Notes under the pieces: generated by a model | Told to the model about the DNA's origin: nothing | Seen by the model: the letters and a program-made list of their open reading frames with translations, nothing else | Database searches by the model: none | Made by a program: the position numbers and the translations under genes | Part shown: positions 1 through 6,862 of the stretch, in pieces | Layout of the letters: every line of letters starts with the position of its first letter | Position numbering within the stretch: the first letter of the stretch is position 1 | Assembly (NCBI GenBank): GCA_007119005.1 | Contig: SKQM01000010.1 | Coordinates: 1 to 10,184, forward strand | DNA from: Thioalkalivibrio sp. | GTDB lineage: Bacteria; Pseudomonadota; Gammaproteobacteria; Ectothiorhodospirales; Ectothiorhodospiraceae | Length of the DNA: 10,184 bases | Reading direction: 5' to 3'

Positions 1-940
<940 letters not shown>

Positions 941-963
941 CCAAGGCGAGCCTCCGGTTTGCG

Positions 964-988
964 GGGCCGGCGCCGGGTGCGCCGGCCC
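964..988 (+). terminator. GC hairpin between argG and mlaA, possible terminator
   Basis: A perfect 10-base-pair inverted repeat, GGGCCGGCGC (964-973) with GCGCCGGCCC (979-988), encloses the 5-base loop CGGGT. It starts 23 bases after the argG stop and ends 28 bases before the mlaA start. There is no T tract after the right arm, so it is not a classical intrinsic terminator. It could slow RNA polymerase, protect the argG 3' end, or simply attenuate read-through into mlaA. Confidence 0.45.
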
Positions 989-1016
989 GGTGCACCGAGA
1001 GACAACAGAGATCCGG

Positions 1017-1808
1017 ATGCACAAGTCCCCCGTGAGACTCCTCTGCCGCGTGCTCCTCGTGCTGCTGGTCGCCGCACTTGCCGGCTGCGCGAGTATTCCG
1101 TCCGAGGACCGCCATCCGGCCGACCCCTTCGAGCGCTACAACCGCGCGGTCTTCGCCTTCAACGACGGCCTGGATCGCGCGATACTGAAGCCGACCGCCG
1201 AGGTCTATGCCGAATTTCCGCAGCCCGTCCGCACCGGTGTCGGTAACTTCTTTTCCAATCTCGACGATTTCCGGGTGGCCTTCAACAACGTGTTGCAGGG
1301 CAAGTTTCACAACGCCGCGTCCGATACCGCGCGGATCATGTTCAATTCGACCTTCGGGATCTTCGGGCTGATCGACGTCGCAAGCCCGATGGGGTTGCCC
1401 AAGCACAACGAAGACTTCGGGCAGACGCTGGGGGTCTGGGGCGTTCCGGCCGGACCGTATCTGCAGATCCCGTTTCTCGGCCCGAGCACCGCGCGAGATG
1501 GTCCGGCTATGGTCGTCGACTTCTACACGAACCCCCGCAACTACACGATCGGTGACCAACGCGAACTGCGCGACAATTTCTGGGCGCTGCTGGTGCTGGA
1601 CGTGGTGCACACCCGAGCCGGGTTGCTGGCGACCGAGGACCTGCTGGCCGCGTACTCGGATGACCGCTACGTCGCGGTGCGGGACCTCTGGCTGCAGCGC
1701 CGGGAGTTCCTGGTCCGCGATGGCGAGGTCGTGGACGACGACACCTGGCTGGACGAGCTGGACGAGCTCGAGGCCCTCGAGGCGCTGGAGCGCGAGGACG
1801 AGTTCTGA
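1017..1808 (+). CDS. mlaA: MlaA (VacJ) phospholipid-transport lipoprotein
   Basis: Outer-membrane lipoprotein of the Mla pathway, which removes misplaced phospholipids from the outer leaflet and passes them to the periplasmic carrier MlaC. The 263-residue product begins with a short basic N-terminus, a hydrophobic stretch (about residues 11-22) and a lipobox LAGC with the lipidated Cys24. Ala follows the Cys, not Asp, which fits outer-membrane sorting. Family signatures follow: DPFERYNRAVFAFND, the LDDFRVAFNNVLQGK segment, NSTFGIFGLIDVAS, HNEDFGQTLGVWG and YLQIPFLGPST. ATG at 1017 is chosen because it gives a proper signal peptide; the longer open frame upstream does not. Only a weak purine stretch (GAGAG) precedes it. 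The last 30 or so residues are strikingly rich in Asp and Glu, an extension beyond the conserved domain. Other mla genes are not adjacent. Its stop overlaps the next start as ATGA. Confidence 0.93.
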   Translation: MHKSPVRLLCRVLLVLLVAALAGCASIPSEDRHPADPFERYNRAVFAFNDGLDRAILKPTAEVYAEFPQPVRTGVGNFFSNLDDFRVAFNNVLQGKFHNAASDTARIMFNSTFGIFGLIDVASPMGLPKHNEDFGQTLGVWGVPAGPYLQIPFLGPSTARDGPAMVVDFYTNPRNYTIGDQRELRDNFWALLVLDVVHTRAGLLATEDLLAAYSDDRYVAVRDLWLQRREFLVRDGEVVDDDTWLDELDELEALEALEREDEF

Positions 1809-2332
1809 TGAGCCTGAATACCGTCGTGCCGATGCTGGAGATCCTGCGCCTGCGCCGGGGGCCGCAGGATCTGCCGGGTGACCAGAGCGTGCTGGTGTTC
1901 TGGATGGGGGCGTCGGTATTTTCGGGCATCCTGATTGCCGCCCCGATGTACGGGTTCGCGACCAGCCTGTTCCTCAGCGCGCTGGACCTTGCGGTGCTCT
2001 ACCTGTTCGTGATGACGCTGCTGGGTCTGCAGGGGCTGTCCGCGCGCTGGATGCAGACCTACACCGCGATGGTCGGCGTCAGCGCCCTGCTGGGGCTGGT
2101 GATGGCCGTACTGCTCGGTCTCTTCCCGCCGGACTTCGCGGAGGGCGAGGTCTCCGCACCGTCGCTGATCGCCTACCTCGGCCTGGTGGTCTGGCTGCTC
2201 CTGGCCTTCGGGCACATTCTCCAGCAGGCGCTCGGACTCGCGACGCGCATGACCGGCGTGGCGATTGCGCTGGGCTTCATCATCCTCTCGAGCGTCGTCA
2301 CGCAGCTGGCGTTGGGGCTGGTCGGCGTATGA
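1808..2332 (+). CDS. Small polytopic membrane protein of unknown function
   Basis: The product is 174 residues with about five predicted transmembrane helices, roughly at residues 28-47, 53-74, 86-106, 119-137 and 148-170. The N-terminal cytoplasmic-looking segment carries RLRRGPQDLP (residues 14-23). From memory, a PQDLP-like motif recurs in short membrane proteins of proteobacteria, somewhat like Yip1-type proteins, but I cannot name a family with confidence. The start overlaps the mlaA stop (ATGA at 1807-1810 region) and GAGGA lies 9 bases upstream within mlaA. The stop overlaps the mpl start in the same way. Translation is therefore probably coupled with both, which suggests an inner-membrane role related to the envelope. 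No catalytic motif is visible. Confidence 0.8.
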   Translation: MSLNTVVPMLEILRLRRGPQDLPGDQSVLVFWMGASVFSGILIAAPMYGFATSLFLSALDLAVLYLFVMTLLGLQGLSARWMQTYTAMVGVSALLGLVMAVLLGLFPPDFAEGEVSAPSLIAYLGLVVWLLLAFGHILQQALGLATRMTGVAIALGFIILSSVVTQLALGLVGV

Positions 2333-3711
2333 GCCGTCCGATCCACGTGCTCGGGATCGGCGGGACCTTCATGGGCGGTCTTGCGCAACTGGCGGCCGCC
2401 GCCGGGGTGAAAGTCTCCGGCGCCGATCAGAACCTCTATCCGCCGATGGACGGCCAGCTGCGCCAGGCCGGCATTCCGTATCGCGAGGGTTACCACCCCG
2501 AAGACCTGCCGGCCGACGCGCTGATCGTGGTGGGCAACGTGATGCGCCGCGGGCTGCCGGTGGTCGAGGCGATGCTGGACCGCGGACTGCCGTACGTATC
2601 GGGGCCGCAGTGGCTGGCCGAGAACATCCTGCAGGGCCGCTGGGTGCTCGCTGTCGCGGGAACCCACGGCAAGACCACGACCGCCAGCATGCTGGCCTTC
2701 CTGCTGGAGGCGGCTGGACTCGATCCGGGGTTCCTGATCGGCGGTGTGCCGCGCGACTTCGGGGTCAGCGCCCGGCTGGGCGGCGGACCGTTTTTCGTGA
2801 TCGAGGCCGACGAATACGACTGTGCCTTCTTCGACAAGCGCGCGAAGTTCGTCCATTACCGGCCGCGGACGCTGGTCCTGAACAATCTCGAGTATGATCA
2901 TGCTGACATCTACCCGGATCTGGCGTCGATCGAGCGGCAATTCCACCATCTTTTGCGCACTGTCCCTGGCCAGGGCCAAGTGCTGGTCAACACCGGGAGC
3001 CCGTCGCTCGAGCGGGTACTGGAGCAGGGTTGCTGGACGCCGGTGGTTCGCTTCAGCGCCACAGGTCCCGCAGACCTCGACGCCCGCAGGTTGAACCCGG
3101 AGGGCTCGCGCTTCGAGGTTCGTTTCGCGGGCCGGCCGGTGGGTGAGGTCCACTGGTCGCTGACCGGCGAGCACAATGTGGCGAATGTGCTGGCGGCGCT
3201 GGGTGCGGCGCGCCATGCCGGTGTCCCGCTGACGCAGGGCGTCGCGGCCCTTTCGGGGTTTTCCGGGGTACGGCGGCGCCAGGAGTTGCGTGGCGAGGCG
3301 GGGGGGGTCCGGGTGATCGACGATTTCGCACATCATCCCACCGCGATCGCTGTGACCCTGGCCGGCCTGCGTGCGGCGCTGCCGCCGGGCGGGCGGCTGC
3401 TGGTTGCGCTGGAACCGCGCTCGAACACCATGCGCATGGGGGTGCATGCGCAGACGCTGGGCGGTTCCCTCGAACCGGCGGACGGTGTTTTTCTGTTCCT
3501 GCCCGAGGATCTGCACTGGTCGCCGGACGGGATCCGTGAACGCCTGGGTCCCCGTCTGCACCTGTCCTCCACGATCGTGGAGCTCACGGAGGCGCTGGTG
3601 CGTGCCGCGCGCCCGGGCGACTGGGTGGTTATCATGAGCAATGGCGCATTCGGTGGCATTCACGAGACCCTGTTGACGCGCCTTCGGGAGACCCGGGATG
3701 GCGGCATCTGA
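2329..3711 (+). CDS. mpl: Mpl, UDP-MurNAc:L-Ala-gamma-D-Glu-meso-DAP ligase
   Basis: Cytosolic peptidoglycan-recycling ligase that attaches the tripeptide L-Ala-gamma-D-Glu-meso-DAP, recovered from wall turnover, to UDP-MurNAc with ATP. The 460 residues match the usual Mpl length. The Mur ligase layout is complete. An N-terminal Rossmann part opens with HVLGIGGTFMGGLAQLA (6-22), the feature that separates Mpl from MurC. The ATP-binding P-loop is GTHGKTTT (111-118), and EADEYD (159-164) lies in the central domain. EHNVAN (281-286) is followed by DDFAHHPT (331-338), EPRSNTMRMG (362-371) and MSNGAFGGIH (436-445) in the C-terminal domain. The start overlaps the preceding stop as ATGA, and the 3' end overlaps ubiX by 14 bases. 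A 527-residue antisense open frame over this gene is a composition shadow. Confidence 0.97.
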   Translation: MSRPIHVLGIGGTFMGGLAQLAAAAGVKVSGADQNLYPPMDGQLRQAGIPYREGYHPEDLPADALIVVGNVMRRGLPVVEAMLDRGLPYVSGPQWLAENILQGRWVLAVAGTHGKTTTASMLAFLLEAAGLDPGFLIGGVPRDFGVSARLGGGPFFVIEADEYDCAFFDKRAKFVHYRPRTLVLNNLEYDHADIYPDLASIERQFHHLLRTVPGQGQVLVNTGSPSLERVLEQGCWTPVVRFSATGPADLDARRLNPEGSRFEVRFAGRPVGEVHWSLTGEHNVANVLAALGAARHAGVPLTQGVAALSGFSGVRRRQELRGEAGGVRVIDDFAHHPTAIAVTLAGLRAALPPGGRLLVALEPRSNTMRMGVHAQTLGGSLEPADGVFLFLPEDLHWSPDGIRERLGPRLHLSSTIVELTEALVRAARPGDWVVIMSNGAFGGIHETLLTRLRETRDGGI

Positions 3712-4333
3712 TCTGGCACTGGCCCTGACCGGTGCATCGGGCGTCCAGTACGGCATCCGTCTGCTGGAGTGTCTGGTTTCGGCCGGCGAGCGGGTCCACC
3801 TGATGCTGTCCCGCCCCGCGCAGGTGGTGCTGGGCCTGGAAACGGAGCTGTCGGTGCCCGGCCGTCCGGCGGAAATCGCGCGCTTTTTCTCCGAGCGCTT
3901 CGGGGCTGCCCCGGAGCAGATTCGCTGCTATGGTCCGGAACAGTGGACGGCACCGGTGGCCAGTGGCTCGTCGGTTCCCAGAGCCATGGTGGTCTGCCCC
4001 TGTTCCACCGCGACCCTGTCGGCCGTGGCGACCGGTGCGTCGCGCAGCCTGATCGAACGCTCCGCCGACGTGGTTCTGAAGGAGCGGCGCAAGCTGGTGC
4101 TGGTGGTTCGCGAGACGCCCTTTTCCGAGGTGCATCTCGAGAACATGCTGCGCCTCGCACGCATGGGGGCGGTGATCATGCCGGCGAATCCCGCCTTCTA
4201 CCATCGCCCGCAGACCGTGGCCGACCTGGTGGATTTCATGGTCGCACGGGTGCTGGATCACCTCGAGATCGCCCACGCACTCGGGCCTCGCTGGGGCGAG
4301 CGCCCGATTCCGGAGGGGGGTGACGCCCCATGA
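3698..4333 (+). CDS. ubiX: UbiX flavin prenyltransferase
   Basis: Makes prenylated FMN from FMN and dimethylallyl phosphate; this is the cofactor of the decarboxylase UbiD in ubiquinone synthesis. The product is 211 residues, normal for the family. The N-terminal FMN-binding motif is LTGASG (10-15). Residues known to act in Pseudomonas UbiX all have counterparts with a constant offset of one: Ser14 in GASG, Arg121 in IER, Glu139 in RETP, Tyr168 in FYH and Arg184 in VAR. The CSTATLSAVATG segment is also typical. ATG at 3698 is supported by GGGAG at 3686-3690, seven bases upstream, and places the GASG motif at the usual distance from the N-terminus. It overlaps mpl by 14 bases, and its stop overlaps the start of the LON-domain gene. 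UbiD is not in this window. Confidence 0.95.
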   Translation: MAASDLALALTGASGVQYGIRLLECLVSAGERVHLMLSRPAQVVLGLETELSVPGRPAEIARFFSERFGAAPEQIRCYGPEQWTAPVASGSSVPRAMVVCPCSTATLSAVATGASRSLIERSADVVLKERRKLVLVVRETPFSEVHLENMLRLARMGAVIMPANPAFYHRPQTVADLVDFMVARVLDHLEIAHALGPRWGERPIPEGGDAP

Positions 4334-4914
4334 AGACCGTTCCACTGTTTCCTCTGAATACCGTGCTGTTTCCAGAGGGATTGCTGCCGCTGCGCATCTT
4401 CGAGACGCGCTACATCGACATGGTCCGGGAATGCATGCGGGGCGGGGGTACCGGCTTCACCGTGGTGGCCATCCGCGGCGGTAGCGAGACCTCGGCGGAG
4501 GTCCGGTTCGCCGACATCGGTACGCGCGCCGAGATCATCGACTGGGAGCAGCGGGCCGACGGCCTGCTCGGAATCCTGGCCAGTGGCCGGGAACGGGTCC
4601 GGGTGCTGTCGCACCAGCGGCGGCCCGATGGCCTGCTGGTGGCTGAGGTGGTGCCGCTGGAGGAATGGCCGTCGGTGGAACTGCCGGTGGAGTATGCGTC
4701 TCTCGCCGGCCTGCTCGACCGTCTGCTCGAACAGCTCGGTACGCCCTGGTCGCATCTCGAACGCCGGATCGGCGATGCCGCGTGGGTGGCCGGGAGGCTG
4801 ACCGAGCTGCTGCCCCTCGATCTCGAGATCAAGCAGGAGCTGCTGGAGGAGGACGATCCCCTGCAGCGACTGCAGCGCCTGCGCACAGCCATGCTCGCCG
4901 CGCAGAATCCCTGA
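4330..4914 (+). CDS. Stand-alone LON N-terminal-domain protein
   Basis: A 194-residue protein made only of the substrate-binding (N-terminal) domain of Lon protease; there is no AAA+ ATPase or Ser-Lys protease part. The start PLFPLNTVLFPEGLLPLRIF (5-24), followed by ETRYIDMV, is the hallmark of the domain. A helical C-terminal half contains LLPLDLEIKQELLEEDDPLQRL-like residues, the usual end of such proteins. Stand-alone members are widespread in proteobacteria, are sometimes called YcaR- or PUA-like peptidase S16 proteins, and have no settled function. Binding of misfolded or unfolded protein is the common guess. The start overlaps the ubiX stop (ATGA), and a GGAGG sequence (4312-4316) lies 13 bases upstream, so translation is probably coupled. 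It ends the packed + strand run. Confidence 0.9.
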   Translation: MKTVPLFPLNTVLFPEGLLPLRIFETRYIDMVRECMRGGGTGFTVVAIRGGSETSAEVRFADIGTRAEIIDWEQRADGLLGILASGRERVRVLSHQRRPDGLLVAEVVPLEEWPSVELPVEYASLAGLLDRLLEQLGTPWSHLERRIGDAAWVAGRLTELLPLDLEIKQELLEEDDPLQRLQRLRTAMLAAQNP

Positions 4915-4939
4915 CAGCGGCGGTGCGTGCTGGTATCGT
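4911..4939 (+). promoter_or_regulatory. Predicted sigma70 promoter for the thioredoxin gene
   Basis: CTGACA (4911-4916) matches the -35 consensus at five of six positions, and TATCGT (4934-4939) matches the -10 at four of six. The spacer is exactly 17 bases, and a TGG just before the -10 gives an extended -10 (TGn). Transcription would start near 4946, leaving a leader of about 20 bases that holds the GGGAG ribosome site (4956-4960). The -35 box overlaps the stop codon of the LON-domain gene. This is a pattern match only. Confidence 0.5.
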
Positions 4940-4966
4940 CCGCACAAGACTCAACGGGAGTATTCG

Positions 4967-5344
4967 ATGGCTGTTCAGGAATTGACCCAGGAAAATTTTG
5001 AATCCACCGTGACCGGAAACGACATCGTCATCGTCGATTTCTGGGCACCGTGGTGTGCGCCTTGCCGCGCGTTTGCGCCGACCTTCGAGGCCGCGTCCGA
5101 GCAGCACGACGGCGTGGTGTTCGCCAAGGTGAACACCGAGGACGAACAGTCGCTGGCTGCCGCCTTCCAGATCCGGTCGATCCCGACCCTAATGATCTTC
5201 CGCGAGCAGGTGATCATTTTCGCGCAGCCAGGAATGCTCAGCGCCGGACAGCTGGATGACGTGATCGGCAAGGTCAAGGCGCTGGACATGGCACAGGTGC
5301 ACGAGGACATCCGCCGCCAGCAGGAGGGGGCCGCAGGCGCCTGA
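4967..5344 (+). CDS. Thioredoxin-family protein with C-terminal extension
   Basis: Cytosolic dithiol-disulfide oxidoreductase of the thioredoxin fold, 125 residues. The active site is FWAPWCAPC (25-33) with the redox pair Cys30 and Cys33. The cis-proline loop is SIPT (71-74), and the buried Asp24 is also present. There is no signal peptide, so it should act in the cytoplasm. The active-site loop is CAPC, not the textbook CGPC. About 15-20 residues follow the normal end of the fold and are charged and probably helical. This matches a distinct subgroup of gammaproteobacterial thioredoxins rather than housekeeping TrxA, but the assignment is by eye. GGGAG at 4956-4960 lies six bases before the ATG. 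It appears to be transcribed from its own promoter and ends before a long gap. Confidence 0.93.
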   Translation: MAVQELTQENFESTVTGNDIVIVDFWAPWCAPCRAFAPTFEAASEQHDGVVFAKVNTEDEQSLAAAFQIRSIPTLMIFREQVIIFAQPGMLSAGQLDDVIGKVKALDMAQVHEDIRRQQEGAAGA

Positions 5345-5449
5345 TCGATCCGTACCGGCCCTCGCCGCGATACCTGCCACCCGCACAGTACGGAACCGGT
5401 CGCGGATCGCAGTGATCGTTCCCTCTCCCCGTTTCCGTACCCCGGGCAT

Positions 5450-5473
5450 CCGGCCCGTCACCCCTCGGGCCGG
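5450..5473 (+). terminator. GC hairpin downstream of the thioredoxin gene
   Basis: CCGGCCCG and CGGGCCGG form a perfect 8-base-pair stem with the loop TCACCCCT, about 105 bases after the thioredoxin stop. No run of T follows, so termination here is only a possibility. It might instead be part of a larger structured element together with the repeat at 5388-5440. Confidence 0.35.
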
Positions 5474-5506
5474 CTTGTGGCTGTTCGAAACCGGTTCGCG
5501 GCGGAT

Positions 5507-5529
5507 GTGTCCCGCAAGCGGGAGAGGGG
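5507..5529. repeat. REP-like palindrome upstream of the permease gene
   Basis: The core TCCCGCAAGCGGGA (5510-5523) is a perfect 6-base-pair stem around AA, followed by GAGGGG. It resembles the dispersed intergenic palindrome with a CCCTCTCCCGC / GCGGGAGAGGG layout that recurs in many high-GC proteobacteria; here the left flank has decayed. A related copy lies after the permease gene. Membership in a repeat family is inferred from memory of that pattern. Confidence 0.5.
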
Positions 5530-5583
5530 CGCCCGGCGCGTGTTGCTCGCGCTCTTCAGGTTAGTCGCCGCCGGCGCGACCCC

Positions 5584-6519
5584 ATGCTGAGTGTAATGGC
5601 TCAGATGGGCGCGCTGATCGCCTGCGGTGTGGCGTGGAGCGTGCTGCGTCCCGGCGGGCTCGATGCCGGGGAGACCCGGCGGGTGCTGACCACGCTGGTC
5701 TACTACCTGCTGCTGCCAGCACTGGTGCTGAAGGTGCTGTGGGCGGCCCCGCTGGGGCTGGTCTCGATGCAGATCGCCGCGGTGGCCGGATTGACCGTGC
5801 TCGCGTCGCTGGCGATGACCGGTCTCGTCTGCCGGGTCTGCCTGTCCAGCCGGGCCGCGATCGGGGCGATGCTTCTGGTGGCGGCGTGGCCCAATGCCGT
5901 CTACCTCGGCCTACCGATCCTCGACCGTTTGTTCGGAGAACCCGGGCGGGCGGTCGCGATCCAGTTCGACCTGTTCGCCGCGCTGCCACTGCTGCTGACC
6001 GTCGGGGTGCTGATCGCGCGGCACTACGGCGATCGCGGCGAGCCCGGGGCGAATCTCCTGCGTGGGCTGTTCGCCGTGCCCTCCATCTGGGCGGCGCTTC
6101 TGGCGGTGTCGCTGAACCTCACGAGTACGCCGATGCCCGCGTGGCTGGACGAGTGGCTGGGTTTCCTTGCCCACGGAGTCACCCCGCTGATGTTGTTCTC
6201 ACTGGGTCTGGCGCTGACCTTCGACCGTTTCCGCAGGGGCGACGCACCGGCGCTCGCGGCGGTGACCGTGATCCAGCTGATGCTCGCACCCCTGGTGGCT
6301 CTGGTGCTGGCCGCCGGTCTCGGGCTGGACGGTGTGCCGGGAATGGCGACGGTGCTCGAGGCCGCGATGCCGGCGATGGTGCTGGGGCTGGTGTTCTGCG
6401 ACCGCTTCGGTCTGGATACCGGTTTGTATGCCGCCGCGGTCACGCTGACGACAGCGGTATCGCTGGTCACGCTGCCGCTGTGGTTCGCGTTTCTGCAGAC
6501 TCTGCCGATGTTCGCCTGA
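5584..6519 (+). CDS. AEC-family (auxin efflux carrier-like) permease
   Basis: Integral inner-membrane transporter of the AEC family, 311 residues, close to the family norm. About ten hydrophobic helices are visible (roughly 5-21, 34-53, 62-84, 93-112, 128-146, 160-180, 195-213, 222-247, 255-274, 280-305) in two similar halves of five. Family hallmarks are WPNAVYLGLPIL (102-113), with the helix-breaking Asn and Gly-x-Pro, LFSLGLAL (204-211) and MPAMVLGLVFCDRFG (262-276). Bacterial members are thought to export or exchange small carboxylates or amino acids such as malate; the substrate here cannot be read from the sequence. ATG at 5584 has no clear ribosome site. In-frame ATG codons at 5596 and 5605 are alternatives and would trim only four or seven residues. 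It stands alone, convergent with the ptsH block. Confidence 0.9.
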   Translation: MLSVMAQMGALIACGVAWSVLRPGGLDAGETRRVLTTLVYYLLLPALVLKVLWAAPLGLVSMQIAAVAGLTVLASLAMTGLVCRVCLSSRAAIGAMLLVAAWPNAVYLGLPILDRLFGEPGRAVAIQFDLFAALPLLLTVGVLIARHYGDRGEPGANLLRGLFAVPSIWAALLAVSLNLTSTPMPAWLDEWLGFLAHGVTPLMLFSLGLALTFDRFRRGDAPALAAVTVIQLMLAPLVALVLAAGLGLDGVPGMATVLEAAMPAMVLGLVFCDRFGLDTGLYAAAVTLTTAVSLVTLPLWFAFLQTLPMFA

Positions 6520-6550
6520 CGCGGAAACTGGCAGGCACCCCCTGCCGATC

Positions 6551-6590
6551 CCCCTGTCCCGCTGGCGGGCGAGGGCTGGGGAGGGGGGCT
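6551..6590. repeat. REP-like palindrome in the convergent gap
   Basis: CCCGC (6558-6562) and GCGGG (6565-6569) form a stem around TG. The stem extends through a two-base mismatch by CCCT (6552-6555) with AGGG (6572-6575). It is followed by CTGGGGAGGGGGG. On the opposite strand this reads as a C-rich stretch leading into the palindrome, the usual arrangement of a common intergenic repeat in high-GC proteobacteria. Lying between two converging genes, it could act as a bidirectional transcription barrier. There is no T tract on either side. Confidence 0.5.
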
Positions 6591-6862
6591 CAGTTCTCCT
6601 CGCCGAACCGATTCGCAATCAGTTCGCTGAGGGCGTCCAGTGCCTCCCCGGCATCCGGCGCGCCCTCGGTCCGGATCTCGACCTCCGTACCTTTGGCGGC
6701 CGCCAGCATCATCACGCCCATGATGCTCTTGCCGTTCACCTCGCGCCCGCTGCGGCTGACGAATACGTTGGCCTGGTACTGGCTTGCGAGGCCGACGAAC
6801 TTCGCCGCGGCCCGGGCGTGCATGCCGAGCCGGTTAACGATGGGCACTGCGCGATGCGGCAT
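6590..6862 (-). CDS. ptsH: HPr phosphocarrier protein
   Basis: Small cytosolic phosphocarrier of the phosphotransferase system that takes phosphate from enzyme I and passes it to EIIA proteins. The product is 90 residues, a normal HPr length. The active-site histidine is His15 in NRLGMHARAAAKF (10-22). The regulatory serine is Ser46 in NGKSIMGVMMLAA (43-55), the target of HprK, whose gene lies three genes upstream. The start at 6862 is chosen over a longer frame because AGGAGT (6869-6874, minus strand) lies seven bases upstream and the protein then begins MPHRAVPIVN like other HPr proteins. The first 29 bases overlap the end of the EIIA gene, so translation is probably coupled. It is the last gene of the operon; ptsI does not follow. 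Confidence 0.96.
   Translation of the reverse strand: MPHRAVPIVNRLGMHARAAAKFVGLASQYQANVFVSRSGREVNGKSIMGVMMLAAAKGTEVEIRTEGAPDAGEALDALSELIANRFGEEN

Larger units (their letters stand above)
5345..5583. other. 239-base non-coding gap with several inverted repeats
   Basis: No convincing open frame is present on either strand. An 8-base inverted repeat, GTACGGAA (5388-5395) with TTCCGTAC (5433-5440), encloses 37 bases. A second hairpin, CCGGCCCG (5450-5457) with CGGGCCGG (5466-5473), has an 8-base loop, and a REP-like palindrome lies at 5510-5523. Two imperfect copies of an AACCGGT-CGCGG sequence (about 5394-5405 and 5490-5502) are also present. I see no T tract that would make either hairpin a classical terminator. 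No good -35/-10 pair appears before the permease gene. Confidence 0.6.

Noticed and set aside
2173..3756. Open frame of 527 codons on the minus strand opposite mpl
   Set aside because: It lies wholly antisense to a complete, motif-rich mpl gene. Its translation is low-complexity, rich in Arg, Gln and His, and has no recognisable domain. Long antisense frames are expected at this G+C content.
5542..5572. Promoter for the permease gene (TTGCTC with TTAGTC)
   Set aside because: The -35 matches at only three of six positions, and the -10 is poor. Too weak to report as a feature.
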